From Enoplolaimus lenunculus (taxonomy: Eukaryota; Nematoda; Enoplea; Enoplida; Thoracostomopsidae), in contig JASANG010002432.1 of NCBI GenBank assembly GCA_030248215.1, positions 1 through 64,000 of the forward strand: a stretch of DNA of 64,000 bases, read 5' to 3'. The notes beneath the pieces are model-generated. The model worked only from the letters and a program-made list of their open reading frames with translations. It was not told the origin of the DNA and made no database searches. This document shows positions 10,915 to 23,566 of this stretch, piece after piece (position 1 is the stretch's first letter; every line of letters starts with the position of its first letter). The translations under genes were made by a program, and so were the position numbers.

Positions 10915-12465
10915 GTGTGTAACTACTTCCTGCAAACAGGGACGTAACCGAATTTTGCTTTATGATCGCTAAAGTAAGGCGATCTACATAGTGAACAAGA
11001 CCGGACTAGGTATCATACGCTAAACTTGACTATAGCATTCGCCCTAAACAGTTTAAACAAAATCGCTAGTTTTGAAATGCGTTTGGTTTATTTCAGAAAC
11101 CTTAATCAGCGGCTACGCTCGCTCGAAAACGCGTTTATCTATAAACTGTCTCTTATAAAATGAAATCATGACTACACGTTTGACTAAACTTCAATAAGGG
11201 CGGTGATCAAAAGACATTGAAAAGCAGTTTGTCATTGTTTTGAGCATATATGAATTTTTTGTCTTATACTGTAGTGACCCGAATAAGAGGGGTAATAAGA
11301 TGGGGGTCCCCATTTTAAGTCCCAATCAATAGGAGTCCGTATCCCTAATATTAAGAGTCCGTAAGCATGGTCTCTGAAACCTAATTAGAGTCCATAAATG
11401 TCAATTATCCCTAATCGTAACGAAGGATGGCGGAGAGCGGGTTGGAAATGAATAACAGTCCGTAACTGAATAACGGGGAGGTACTCTCTAGAGAGGCCAA
11501 ATAAATATCAGTCCCCGCTCTTAGTCGGGTCACTACAGTAGCTGAAATATGCGGCATGTGACCACTATCTCATCTATGTTTCTAAATGTTTTATGTTAAC
11601 TTTGCATTTATGCCGTAACAAATGTTATTCATTGTTTTGTAACCATTCCAAGCTTTTCTTTGTAGCCGTCTTTAAAGCAATTAATTAAGTATAGAGATAA
11701 AAATTTATGTTAACTAGAGAATCGTTTTATACGCGAAAATTTAGATTGTTTCAAAATTAAATGTGGATTCTGAATAGTTTATCTTGGAGTATCGCGTTTC
11801 GAATGTGTTTGATCTGAAAAACACGGGTCTTCTGAATTTTATTGGCTTGTGAGGGGCCGTGATAAGAAAATTTAGGCAAATCTTTGATGAAGCGTTAGTC
11901 CGGTCCTGGACGAGAATTTAGTGCTGCTGCTGATGGATCAGTCAAAATTAACTAAAACATTGTCTAAATGAGACTCGTACAATTATGCATCATCCACTCT
12001 TGATAAGAGTGTAGTATACTTTAGAACAAGAACCTGCAACTGGGCACATTCCGTGTAAGATAAACTGTATTCGGCAAGCGTTGGGTTTTGTACGTACCCT
12101 ACCCGATTTGTGATAGAATATAGTTGATTGATTTTGTACACTTTTACGCACTAAGCATGTTCATATCACTAATGAGTTGCTACGTTTATATACACTTTTA
12201 CGTTCACAATAAATATTGCTTGCAGTAACTACACGAGCCTACACAATCTAAAATAGGGTTGCGTGGAGCGAAAGCGCAACGCGCGTTGGTACATTTTATG
12301 AGAATCAAGCACCAATCGTTCACTTTTAACATTACAAATAGGCCGAATCCAACAAGCAGCAACGAGTACAGTTTGATTCACTCCTGAGTATACAAATGTT
12401 TGAGTATGTGGTTACTCTGGTTAGCTAAATATGCCTAATTTTTGTCTAAGTTTATTGCAACCCAC
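10915..12465. other. Non-coding; TA-flanked MITE and a foldback half-copy
   Basis: Apart from the MITE at 11269-11538, a half-copy of the foldback family found whole at 25637-25979 lies at about 11990-12110 (CAACTGGGCACATTCCGTGT and adjacent matches). No exon was recognised. Confidence 0.5.
11269..11538. mobile_element. TA-flanked MITE, copy 1
   Basis: The termini are CTGTAGTGACCCGAATAA and its inverse at the right end, with TA on both sides, consistent with a TA target duplication (Tc1/mariner-type). The arms contain repeated GTCCGTA and GTCCCCA motifs. Related copies lie at 18398-18622 (inverted, partial), 25553-25640 (partial) and 27631-28059 (longest). Confidence 0.75.
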
Positions 12466-12666
12466 CGTAAACTTAAAACTGCTTAAAAATATTAATTCTG
12501 TTGTCATGGGTTGCTTCTGCTTATAATATGGTTCCTTTGCAACTTTGAATTGTTCATGTGCCGGCGCTGTTACCCTAGCAATTTGCATTTTCTTCGATAT
12601 TCTAAGCAAAGTTTTTTCAGAAAACGCTTTGCTGTTGTCGGTTGCTGATCTTCTGGCTTCACCATC
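12466..12666 (-). CDS. Candidate internal exon, unidentified protein
   Basis: The exon lies between a good acceptor (GTTTCAG) and a GTGGGT donor and gives 67 open codons, beginning DGEARRSATDNSKAFSEK and including ISKKMQIARVTAPAHEQF. It is lysine-rich and soluble-looking, probably helical. The family is not recognised. It could be an upstream exon of the gene ending at 9857, since the strand is the same and the exon starts and ends in phase 0. Confidence 0.3.
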
Positions 12667-12779
12667 CTGAAACGCAATACATATTGCAGTAAAATGATTG
12701 GATGTATAGATCCGTATTTTTAAATGTGTCTAGTACATAAGTAGTGCAAGAAGGCGTGTTTTACTTCCTCCTCTTCCGT

Positions 12780-13935
12780 AAAGCGAAGGAAGTTTTCGCT
12801 GGGAAAACGGGAGAACGGGACAGATTGGTTTCTTGCGAATGGTAAAACGGTACAGCTGCAATTTTTCGCTGGGAAAACGGGACAGGTTTGTTTCGGACAA
12901 ATGTGAAAACGGTACAGCTGCAATTTTTCGCTGGGAAAACGGGACAGGTTTGTTTCGGACAAATGTGAAAACGGAACAGCTACAATTTTTCGCAGGGAAA
13001 ACGGGAGAACGGGACAGGTTGGCTTCGTGCGAATGGGAAAACGGGACAGCTGCAATTTTCGCTAGGAAAACAGGAAAATGGGACAGGTTTGTTTCGGGCA
13101 AATGGGAAAACGGGACAGCTGTAAACTTTCACTGGAAAAACGGGACAACGGCACAGGCCTGTTTGGGGTAAATGGGAAAACGGGACAGGCTTGTTTCGGG
13201 CAAATGGGAAAACGGGACAGCTGCAATTTTTCGCTGAAAAAATGATAAAACGAGACAGATGAAAGAAAAACACGAAAACGGGACAGGCCTGTTTGGGGTA
13301 AATGGGAAAACGGGACAGCTGCATTTTTTCGCGCGGAAAACGAGAATACGGGACAGGTTTGTTTCGGGCAAATGGGAAAACGGGACAGCTGCAATTTTTC
13401 GCTAGAAAACCGGGAGAACGGGACAGGTTTGTTTTGGGCAAATGGGAAAACGGCACAGCTGCAATTTTCCGCTGGGAAAACGGGAAAACGGGTCAGGTTT
13501 GTTTCGGGCAAATGGGAAAACGAGAATCTGCAATTTTTCGCTGGGAAAACGGGACAACGGGACATGCCTGTTTCGAGCGAATGGGAAAACGGGACAGCTG
13601 CAAATTTTCGCAGGGAAAACGGGACAGCTGCAAGTTTTCGCAGGGAAAACGGGACAGGTTTATTTTGGGCAAACGAGAAAACGAGACAGCTGCAATTTTT
13701 AGCTGGGAAAACGAGAAAACGGGTCAGAATTGTTTCGGGCAAATGGGAAAACGGGACAGCTGCAATTTTTCGCTGAGAAAACGGGACAACGGGACATGCC
13801 TGTTTCGGGTAAATGGGAAAACGGGACAGGCTTGTTTCGGGACACTGCAATTTTTTGCTGTGAAAACGGGAAATGAGTCAGGTTTCATTCGGGCAAATGA
13901 GAACACGGGAAGCAAATTTTCGGTGGGAAAAAGGA
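12780..13935. repeat. Minisatellite of about 62 bp (two half-units)
   Basis: Two related half-units alternate: GGGAAAACGGGACAGCTGCA plus ATTTTTCGCT, and GGGAAAACGGGACAGGTTTG plus TTTCGGGCAAAT. About 19 dimer-equivalents are present, with point differences and some lone half-units. Unit length is not a multiple of three, yet several frames on both strands stay open for 80-260 codons. This reflects repeat composition and does not indicate a gene. Confidence 0.95.
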
Positions 13936-13939
13936 TTAT

Positions 13940-15770
13940 ATAACACTAATCAAATTTTTTTCTGATTATACAAAAATTGTTAGATCGGGGTAAGGGAACG
14001 AGGACTTTCGTAGTTAGGGTTACGCTACCTGTCACTCCAGTCTGTATACCTGCGGCCTTGACAGCCACAGCTGACTTACATATCACTGCATTTCAATACT
14101 TTATAAAACTACGAATTTTGTTCGTTCAGACATGGGTAAAGCTGCAAACTTCTGAACGAGGGGATGCGAAATGGATCGAAAAATCACTTTTAATCACAAT
14201 GTCTGGCCCGAGTCTATTTCGGAAGGGGAACCAGCCAAATTTGGAGGAATAGCAACTCAATGCCCCTTGGATGGACCCTAAGCTGGGTGGGGGGCTGTCG
14301 CCCCCAAGCCACCCACACTAGCAATCTTGCTAACCAACCCACGAATAATAATAAATACAACAACAACAACAAAGTTCACTTCGTGTATGCACAAAAATCA
14401 GTAGCAAATGCTGCTCTCCGGCACTATTGCTGTCCCGCGGGAAAACGGAACGCCCCTGAAAGTAACATAGGCCACAAAACACATAAACACAAATACGAAC
14501 TTGCATCATCTTTGCAGTTATATCAAATTCAGATTTTGCCGACGTTAAAAGATTTAGTGCGTAAAATAGTTTGCAGCCATTGTTGGCTTCATTCGGTTGA
14601 TACGTATTGCTTAAACATGATCCTGGCAAGCGCTTTGTTTGCAGTCGAAATTTAATATCCAAATGAGCATCTGACAACGAGACAAATGAAATCTGAAAAC
14701 TTGATAACTTTGAAAATGTCATACGTATATATGTGGCGTATTGAACAGATCTTCTTGCACCACTTGGCAACCTTCAAGCACTGATTGTGTGTATTGGATC
14801 GCTTGAATAACCAAATTAGGCTGTTATCTGGTGCATGTAAATTATTGTTGATTCCGCATTAATGTTAAAACTGTAGTTACGTGGCAACATCATAAAGACC
14901 ATCAAGTATGCATTCAGCAATAATACACGTATATCTAACCGCCCTATTTTAAATACCGAAGCACAACGAAAACAAGTACTAACCTAAAGACCAAAAACCA
15001 ACTCGACATCGTTGGTAAGTTTAAGGTCTAAGCCAGTATTCTCAAACGAGTTCAGTAGCTATCGGCAGTTAACTTTAATTTTCAAAGTAGTGAACTGCAA
15101 CAGCTATGTATCTCAGAACTTGCGTAGATGGAAAGCATTTCGAATAGAAAAACAGAACCAAATGTTCTAAGTTCAAAGATACAAAACCTATTGCCAACTG
15201 ATGATAGCTACTACATGCGGTTAAGAATATACCTATACCAGCGGTAAACGTTACTTTCAGTACATATATGGATGTGTCAGCTAAAATTAACGCTTAAACT
15301 TACAAGGACAGTCGCCACGAATGTAGTTGATGATAAAAATGTGCTAACCCATCTGCATAAGCATCTGATGAACATCGTATTCACAGTATAGATTACTATT
15401 AATTAATATTTAATTTGGCTGAAATTTATATCATAGTAGGCTTAGCAGAAGCCGTGTTTATTTTTAGCCTATCCAGGCGCCATACTGCCTAAATTATCAA
15501 ATTTACGCATACTGTTTGTGTCAATCGCCAAATTGTCGACTAATTTTTGCGTCATTTTAGTGAAAATTACTTCAAATAGTGCATAAATTCGGGTTTTTGT
15601 ATTAATTCAGTTGGGCACAGCGCCCAAAATACTGTTCCAAATGTTGAGAAAGTTCTTCAAATTTATCTTATTTTCAGGTTTCAACAAGGTTCGGACTGGG
15701 CATCTAAGCCTATACCACCTATCATTTGCGATCCCAAACTTATGGTAGTACGACGAAAGTTGCGTAGTAG
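13940..15770. other. No gene assigned; one weak exon-like stretch
   Basis: Minus-strand 14688-14600 has an acceptor (TTTTCAG) and a GTATCA donor around ISFVSLSDAHLDIKFR and GSCLSN, but no partner exon was found. A CAA/AAT microsatellite lies at about 14343-14372. The piece near 14440-14475 (CGCCCCTGAAAGTAACAT) resembles the terminus of the palindromic MITE at 39060. Confidence 0.3.
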
Positions 15771-15779
15771 TCAGATTAG

Positions 15780-16622
15780 CAGGGTGCAACCGGAGGTGAA
15801 AAATACCAGAGCAAGAGCCGGAGGTCAACGAATCTTGCCGAATCTGGAGCCGCAGCCGGTAGTTAGGCGAAATTCTGTAGTAAAACATGATGGTTAATTG
15901 GTTAATTTTATCCAATATCTGCAATATGTTGTTAAGTTATTTAGTTTTACGTTAATTTTTTGGAAAACTTCGGAAATTCTTTTCTGAAAATTGTGAGCAA
16001 AGTAAAGCGAAACACACTAAACAGGTAAATTTTGCTAAATTCTGCAAAATTTTTACTACCGAAATTGCCGGAACCTCCGACGCCGTAAGGCACCAAGCAG
16101 GAAAGCTATCAATTTCATTACTGTTTTTCTGCACTTATTTATTAATGAGTTTGTGTACTATTATACGAATCAGAGGATTTCTCTGGCAACTGTAATATTC
16201 AGGGTGCAACCGGAGGCGAAAAGTACCGGAGCCGGAGCCGGAGGTCAAGGAAACTTGCCGTAGCCGGATGTGAAGAGAAATTATATAGTAAAAATGATGG
16301 ATAATTAGTTCATTTTAGCCAATATCTGCAATATATTGTTAAGTTATTTAGTTTTACGTTAATTTTTTGGAAAACTTCGGAAATTCTTTTCTGAAAATTG
16401 TGAGCAAAGTAAAGCGAAACACACTAAACAGGTAAATTTTGCTATATTCTGCAAAATTTTTACTACCGAAATTGCCGGAACCTCCGGCAAAAATTCTACC
16501 GAAGCCGGAGTCGGAGCCGGACGCCGATATTCTGCAGGAGCCGGAGGCCTATTTTCTGCCGGAACCGGAGGCCGATTTTCTACCGGAGCCGGAGCCGGAG
16601 GCAGACCTCAGGTTGTACCCTG
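15780..16622. mobile_element. Composite hAT-like element with duplicated left half
   Basis: Left ends CAGGGTGCAACCGGAGG occur at 15780 and again at 16200, and a single right end, inverse of CAGGGTACAACC, closes at 16622. The whole unit is bounded by a perfect 8-bp duplication, CAGATTAG, at 15772-15779 and 16623-16630. Bodies at 15888-16081 and 16287-16485 are nearly identical. The right arm is a run of CCGGAGCCGGAGG repeats. There is no coding capacity. Confidence 0.8.
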
Positions 16623-16814
16623 CAGATTAGTTATTCGGAAGTGTGCTTGCATTAACAATCCTTTTCCGTCATCGGTGGACTTCCTTAGACTGCTTTTTGT
16701 TAAGCAGACAGGCACCATATAAACCGGCTGCAACGCAATCCGGCTTGCCGGATCACGGCTGGACTGCATTGCCACAAGTTTCGACACTAGGAGTAGTGTT
16801 GTGCAATTACCAGT

Positions 16815-16862
16815 CTTTCTTCTGGCCGGCCGGCCGGCCTTGTCATTTTCCGCCGGCCGGCC
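16815..16862. repeat. GGCCGGCC hairpin tract
   Basis: Two blocks of repeated CCGG units flank a short spacer (TTGTCATTTTCCG) and can pair as a GC hairpin in otherwise AT-rich DNA. Confidence 0.7.
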
Positions 16863-17261
16863 AATATACAAATTTAAACAATTATCAAGCATTTTATAAT
16901 GACCCGGAAAGCAACAATCTGAAATTCGCAACATGGAAGATTCGAATTCAAATTCCGCAAATTAGCAATGGATTCGTATTCGAGTTCGGATTCGGATAAA
17001 CGTGAGTTCAGTGCCACCATAAGAGTGTGTTGAAAGAAATTTTTGGAAAATAGGAGGTCGAAAAAGTGAAAAAGAAAGAAAACGGGGCCGGCACCGTCCA
17101 TTTAGAAAATTTGTAAACTTCGATGGAATTGTAAGTGACTTCTCGACGTGCAAATCTAGAACAGTCCCTGAGCAGTAAATTTTGTTTCGTACTTTTGGTA
17201 CAATTTGTTTCACTAAAATGTATCACTTTAAGCTCTTGCGTATAAAATAATTATGGTTAAT

Positions 17262-17345
17262 AAAAGGGCCGGCTAGTTATATGGGCCCCGGGCCTACTAG
17301 TCATACGGGCCCCAGACATCCTCGTCATATGGATCCCGGGTCTCC
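17262..17345. repeat. Short tandem repeat, about 30 bp x 3
   Basis: Three degenerate copies of a unit containing TAGTYATAYGGGCCCCGGG lie in tandem. They are GC-rich against an AT-rich background. Confidence 0.6.
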
Positions 17346-17820
17346 CACCACGTTAATTCAGCACTTGTTCAGTATCATCTCAAAACAATGTTAATTTGAC
17401 ATAAACGATGAGTTTTTGAAAACGTAAACTTTGTCATTGCCACCTACATTTATTAAATTGTCGCTTGAAAATTTAAATACTGTTAGTCGCCAATCGGCAG
17501 CTGGGTATAAAACAAAAATAGAACCCTGTCCAAAAGATACATTAACAAAGCTGGTTGGTTCTATGTTTGCTAATTGAAAAAAGCAACACTGATGAGAGAT
17601 CTCTTGTAGTTAATATGGTTCAACAGGCTTATATACCACTTACGTTTCCAATACTGTTCCATTTTTATCAAGCAATGTATTATATTTAAATAAGTCAATT
17701 TTATGCGATAGTTCTGGTAGTTTTGAAAACTGAATTTCAAACCAGAGTCGAGCAGATATTTATTGTAAACACTTTGCAAGCTCAAGAATGTACTGTACGA
17801 CCTATAATACGATGCTTTAG

Positions 17821-18038
17821 TGCTAATGATGACGGATATGCACAGACAATCTCAACAGTACATGAAAGCTCCTTCGATCTCGGACTCGAACGCTGTTGCA
17901 CCTCTGCTTGTCACCTCGCAGGAGGGAGATTCATCTGGCAGGCGGTGGACCTCTGTTGCCCTAGGCGCGGCTCTAGTTCTTTGCAAAAACCGATCATTAG
18001 ATTTGGTTCAAAATTTCTTCATGCATGAAGCTCAATGA
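17821..18038 (+). CDS. Candidate last exon, unidentified protein
   Basis: After a CTTTAG acceptor an open frame of about 70 codons ends in TGA. It includes PSISDSNAVAPLLVTSQ and GRRWTSVALGAALVLCKNR. Base composition is more GC-rich than the flanks, as expected of coding DNA. A short hydrophobic stretch (VALGAALVL) is present. No family is recognised and no upstream exon was found. Confidence 0.3.
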
Positions 18039-18132
18039 CAAATAATCGCGACTTTGGTAAAAAATTAATTTAATCCATCAGAAATTACACTCCTTGAAGT
18101 AGCGCAAGATCACACTGATTGATAGGAACGCC

Positions 18133-18240
18133 GCAGGGTTCCAACGGAATTCCGATTCGAGCTAAAATTCAGGAAAAATTTGGGTTCCGATCCCGAATCC
18201 GACTAGGTTCTATTCCGATGCCGCAATTTCGATTTTTCGG
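18133..18240. mobile_element. Left end of a hAT-type MITE
   Basis: CAGGGTTCCAACGGAATTCC followed by degenerate GATTCCGA-type repeats matches the termini of 10507-10914 and 57800-58209. The right end was not located. Confidence 0.5.
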
Positions 18241-18397
18241 TTATAGTTTAGTTTTTAAGCTGATTGAACTTAAATTTTGCGTATTTTTTCGTTTGTTTTC
18301 AAATCTGTTTCTTTTTGTTAGTAAGTATTCTCAGTAGCAGAGTAAATTATTTCTGTGATTGTTAAAATGTGACTGCAATTGAAAACTTTAAGCTATT

Positions 18398-18622
18398 GCA
18401 CCTTCAAAATTTAAGTACGCTTTAAAGTTTCGAACTCAAATTATTTGGTCCTGGAGTCATTTATGCGCTATAATAGGGTTAATTGAGATTTATGGACTCT
18501 AATTAGGGTTTAAGGACTCTATCCGCTTACGGACTCTTATTAGGGATACGGACTCCTATTGATTCGGATTCAAAATGGGGACCTCCCCTCTTATTATCCC
18601 CCTATTTTTCGGGTCAATACAG
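18398..18622. mobile_element. TA-flanked MITE, inverted partial copy
   Basis: This matches the inverse of the left and central parts of 27631-28059 and ends CGGGTCAATACAG followed by TA. One terminus is missing. Confidence 0.65.
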
Positions 18623-20705
18623 TATTTGACAACATTGAAACAATTCTGTGTTTGCATTGATCTTGTTGACTTCTCAAAATCTGGTCTTGCTCGCTCCATT
18701 AGCAATTTGGGTTGCTCTGACTCAGCTGCCCATGGCTACGAATTGCGGTATAAAGTTAAATTGGCATAGAAACAACTATACTGTAACGTGCATTTGAGCA
18801 CTTACTATTTTGGTAAACAAAAACTGCCAGTATACACTGCCAAATAAAACACTATGCGCCCCGCCTTTGCTCTCTATGCAATTATGAAGAATTTTAGCAA
18901 AATAGCTGAAAAACAAACGGAAACACTTAGTAAATCAAAGGGATACATCTGTGGGGCGAACCATCCCCGGGAAATATAAAATTCAAAATTTTGTTTAAAC
19001 ACATAATACTAAAATTGCGTTAACCTTCTCGCTGGCTTCGGTCTCGAGCTGTTTCACTACGATATATCGCGAGTGCCCCCGTTTAAAATGTTTTGATTCG
19101 CCGCTAAAGCGTAACAAAGTTTCCAGAAGCAAAAGTTTCTATTTTTCATGTATTTTGGCACTCGTTCAATTCCACGATAGAAGTTTTTGGCTCTGTGGGC
19201 AAAAATGTTCAAAAAGTTCAAAAAAATTACTAAGAAAAACAGATTTTAGTAAATTCTAAAAATTTTCTTATACACATCGGCATATATATGTAAAAAAATT
19301 ATTGATGGTAATTTTAATTTAAACTGACAGCAGGTATGTAATCAAATTGTTTTTGCCGCAGTTGCCGCCCATTGAATTGGTCTAAGCTTGCTTCTATGAG
19401 CTGTTTTTGTCGTTACTTTCTTGATGCTAAATTTGTAACATGAGTCTACACATCAGGGGACTGGACAGCCACCGCTTCCTCATTCAGGGGACCCGCGCCA
19501 AATAGGGGTTCCACCTATCCATGTTTATACTAAAATTGCCGTTGGTATAAAATGCGTCTGCCTTCTCGACTGTTTTGGCTCCATCATCCCTATTCTACCT
19601 GTTTTGATTATTTTGTTGGCTGCAGAAACGATCTCATCCACGTTTTATACTGTCTACGCCACTGTAAATAATTGTCCACCCACTTGTTTGCAAGGGCAAT
19701 ACAAAACAGTACTGTTTTTGAGATATTTGGACTTAGCAGAGGGCACGCATAGATACTCTGCTATGGCGGTTGTCTCTTCGAAGGTGGTAGTGACAATGTG
19801 GACACTGTTTGGACACAGTGTCTGACAATCGGAGTTCCTTCGCACAGACTCTGTATAATCGCTTAACAGAGTGCCTTCGGACAGACTGTTATGAAAAAAG
19901 CGAATGTCCTTCTGACAGACTCAGGACAAAACAGCAGTCCTTTCTATAACGTATTGACAAATTGCATCTGTATGTGCGATAGTGTGGCAAAGTATACGCC
20001 GTTCAGAGGGACTCTCTGTTGTCAGCCGGGTGTCACATAGTGTCGGTGACTTTTGGATATATAATTTATAAACACTGCAATTAGGAACTTAGGGACTCGC
20101 ATGTGGGTATAATTTTTTACAGGACCGCAGACAGTATTACGTGGATGACCCATATCCAACCTGTCTTTTGAAGTTCCAATGGACTCGTACTGTTTAGCCC
20201 GTAGACCAAGAGAAAACACGAGTGTTCAGCGTTTATAGAGCAATTCCCCGCTCCTGGGAGTTTTGGTTGCGCTTGTAAATACTGCAAAATTCTAGTGCTA
20301 GGGCTGCTATGGGAATGCGTGTTATATACGTTTAATTATAGTCCTGTACTTCCGGGACGAAGCACTGCATACAGTATTTTTAAAAATGTAGACATGTGAT
20401 ACATCAATTGAAACATATTTTGTTAAATTCGGTTACACGCAAGATTTTTGAAACAAATACGTGTCATTTTGCACCTTAGTGCAATTTATATATTTTCTAA
20501 CATTTAGTAGCAATCAAGAAATATGTCTGGAATTTGTCTCGTCGATATATTAAATGGTGTGAATTTTTACAATTGTAGAACACTGTTCACAAACAAAATG
20601 CTCAATGGAAACATTACCGAAACTGTTTATCTGCTCCAGTATTAATCTTGTATACGTGGTGCAAACAGCAATGGGTTGTGCAATAAAATTTTCATTCATA
20701 ATCGA
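18623..20705. other. No gene recognised
   Basis: There is no supported exon. At 19790-20010 degenerate repeats of CAGACTSTG and GACAGACT occur. The open frames at 19604-19845 on both strands lack splice or family support. Confidence 0.4.
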
Positions 20706-20927
20706 TATATGTCGTAGGCCATTCTGTTATTTTGAGTAATAGCAGTTTCGCCTAGGCTAAACTGCTATTAAACTAATAGACCGATTAAACTTGCTTATTT
20801 GGACAGACGCAATACCTTTAACCAATCAGCGTTTGTTTTACATCACTGTTACTTTTTACATCTTACAATCGCTTGGGCTAAGCCAATCGGTAATTGGCCT
20901 GAACAGTAGATTGGCCTACGACATATA
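20706..20927. mobile_element. MITE with TATATGTCGTAGGCCA termini
   Basis: Perfect 16-bp inverted termini (TATATGTCGTAGGCCA) bound a 222-bp element. Inside, AATAGCAGTTT and AAACTGCTATT form a second hairpin at about 20735-20770. The superfamily is unknown. Confidence 0.7.
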
Positions 20928-21155
20928 CATAATGGTCAATAACATTTCTTACCCACTTTGTCTATAGAATTTTATCTGAAAACGTGTTAAATAAATATTT
21001 GTAGGCGTTCGCCAAACTGCTATATCATCATCGGATAGCAAATTGGAATAGCCAATGAGCACTTAAGTTGCGTGAAATAAATTTAGCCATGACATATATA
21101 TTGTGTACAGACAAAAATTCTGCAAAAAATTTACAAAGCATTAAAACCGGTTAAA

Positions 21156-21597
21156 TACGGCGATGGTCCAAACGACAATTGTCCAAACACCGATTGCCCA
21201 AACGACAATTGCCCAAACGACAAATGCCCAAATGACAAATGCCCAAGGCTAACTAACTAAAAATATATTAAAAGTTTCAACATATATACTAACTATAATT
21301 ATGTGGAGAGGGTTTCGCATTCAAACAGTCATAATCAAATTTTAGTATCATATGACACTCACTAATATATTCAGGCTAGTTTACAGTAGCCTTGCAGGTT
21401 TTCAAACATGCCATATGATATTGACAACCAATATTTCGAATATCATATGATATTGCAGTACAAACAGTGAATATGACGTCAGGATAGTAGACAATTCGAA
21501 CTTTTTGAACCTACGTTTTCATAACTGTCGCGTTTGGGCAATTGTCGTTTGGTCAATTATCATTTGGGCAGTTGTAGTTAGGGTAATCGCCGTAGAC
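21156..21597. mobile_element. Inverted-arm element with CCAAACGACAATTG repeats
   Basis: The arms begin TACGGCGATGG and TACGGCGATTA (inverse). Each contains several tandem copies of CCAAACGACAATTGC. The interior (21360-21520) is related to the interior of 24540-25212. Confidence 0.65.
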
Positions 21598-21956
21598 CAC
21601 ATTAAAACAAGGGCAAAACCAGCGAAAGGGATATATAGGTATATCATTCTCTGAAATTTCATAGGATCTTAAAAAATACGCACCCTACAACGTTTACAAC
21701 AACACGCTGGATTCTAGAATCCGTATATAAAAATATTAAGTTATTTAATATTTATTCGAGAGGAAATCGTGTCTATGCCCTACATTAAAAACCATTTTAT
21801 CGAAAAGTTTATCACAAAATTTGAGCATAAACAAAGCCATATTTCATCGCTGTAATTGCCGCTTTATTAATTATTGCGTGCAAAACTTGTCTCGCCAAAT
21901 AAAAAGTTGCCAGTTCCCAGTATAGGATTTTTTATGAGCAGAGTAACGTACAATTG

Positions 21957-22180
21957 AACACTGCAAAAAATGGTGAGTCAAATTGACTCTCTCCGAAATA
22001 GGCTTTTCCTGACTACACAAACTGAGTCAAAATTCGACTCTGCCAGAGTCAAATTCGATTCACTGAATCGCTCCGTGAGTCGAATTTGACTCTGGCGGAG
22101 TCGAATTTGACTCAGTCTGGGTAGTCAGGAAAAGCCTATTTCGGAGAGAATCAATTTGACTCTCCATTTTTTACAGTGTT
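21957..22180. mobile_element. Foldback MITE, copy 1
   Basis: AACACTGCAAAAAATGG at the left and its inverse (AACACTGTAAAAAATGG) at the right open arms of about 75-100 bp that are nearly complementary over their whole length, with GAGTCAAATT repeats in the centre. A transcript would form a long hairpin. Copy 2 lies at 37501-37700. Confidence 0.8.
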
Positions 22181-23400
22181 GTAACCTAATGCTTAATCAG
22201 TTGAAAGGATTTACCTGAAAACTAGCGCAATTAATGCTGTAATACCATCGATCTTGCTAGCAGAATGGAGCAGGGCTGATTGCAGGAGCTTCAAAAACTT
22301 GAGCAGTTCACTTTTCAAACAAGGCAATACGCAGTTTCAGTTTTAGAGTGGTTCAGAACCCAATGTTTTCACATGCCCAAAGTATATATAATTGTTTTAA
22401 CTTAAACAAACAATAACAGCAACATAAATGAACGCCGAAACCGTTAATTAGTTTTGGTTTTGCGATTAATAACCAGAATTAACATTGCTGCAATTAAGTG
22501 TCTAGTTTTTGCAGCAGCAGTTTAAGCACTGCCTCTTTAGCAAATTGATTCTGTCAAATTATTTACTGCTTATGCGACATTTTGAAGTCTTGAAGTTAAC
22601 CCACGCCAGTAGCCAGAAGGAACCAACGAGCTCTTAAATTTAACCTTTGCCATCAGAAAAGTTTTATCAACGCTTACAAGTTAAGCAACATCTTCTCATG
22701 CTTCTCCAATATTTTTTGTGTCCCATTCTTGCATGTTGGGCTGACTACTGGCTTAAACTTTGTGTAAAAACAGACCTCTTTCAAGCAACTGTCTCTCATA
22801 GACATTAACCGTGCACCTTCTGGTTGGAAAGTCCACCACTCTATCCGTTCGGCCAACTCTACCGTATCAAAAAATGTAATTTTTTTGTGAAATTACTGAC
22901 AAAAAAATTAAAAGGAATGATCAACTTAAAAAACAAAAAAAACTGTTAGATAGCATTAAATTATATAAATTTCCGCATTTTAACTGTTGTAAAAATGAGT
23001 ACACCGATACATAAACTGATATATAATAATAGAGCCGGCCTCCAGGCTGTCTCAAGAACAACTTCTTGGCAAATGGTCAAAACTTTGGTGACAAAACATT
23101 TTGAGCTGTCAATGAATCCGTCTATTTATACATTATAATAAGAAAAATTGCCTAAAAAGTTCTTAATACGTTTGGCAACACGCAACGCATTGCCTGCTAA
23201 GAGTGACCTTGAGAAGTATTTTACAATGATACTCGTCGTAAATAAAATGTTTTTCTGAACTTTGTTGCAAAACAATATCTTCCGCATTCACGAAATTTTG
23301 CTACTGACTAGAATTGACAAAATTGAGGTATATATATAGGCGTGATTAATATATACTTCAAAATCACTCCAAAGCTCTCGGGTGCTAAATTTATAGGTAC
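22181..23400. other. No gene recognised
   Basis: AT-rich DNA without a supported exon or inverted repeat. Confidence 0.4.
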
Positions 23401-23566
23401 GCGAAAACAGCGGCAAATTGTTGTAATGTTGCCGCGTTCTATTGCACCTATTTGTCGCAGTTGGCCACTGTGATCCATCCGCAATATAACTTATGGCAAA
23501 CAACATACAAGACCAAAAGTACGCATTACAGCCAAAGATAGTGGTTACTTTCCACCTCAAATTCAC
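23401..23566 (-). CDS. Candidate exon of a membrane protein
   Basis: The exon is bounded by an AAG acceptor and a GTACCT donor and reads VNLRWKVTTIFGCNAYFW, then SCMLFAISYIADGSQWP and NRCNRTRQHY. One hydrophobic segment followed by YIADGSQWP and cysteine weakly recalls the first loop of Frag1/DRAM/Sfk1 membrane proteins, but the evidence is too thin to name it. No partner exons were found. Confidence 0.3.

Noticed and set aside
12780-13935. CRISPR array
   Set aside because: The units are contiguous and variable with no unique spacers, and this is a spliced eukaryotic genome.
13062-13943. Long open frames (up to 262 codons) on both strands as repeat-protein genes
   Set aside because: They lie wholly inside the minisatellite, whose unit length is not a multiple of three, are open in several frames on both strands, and lack splice or promoter context.
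14260-14770. Overlapping ORFs on both strands as genes
   Set aside because: They include a microsatellite and MITE-like pieces, and there is no consistent exon structure beyond one weak exon.
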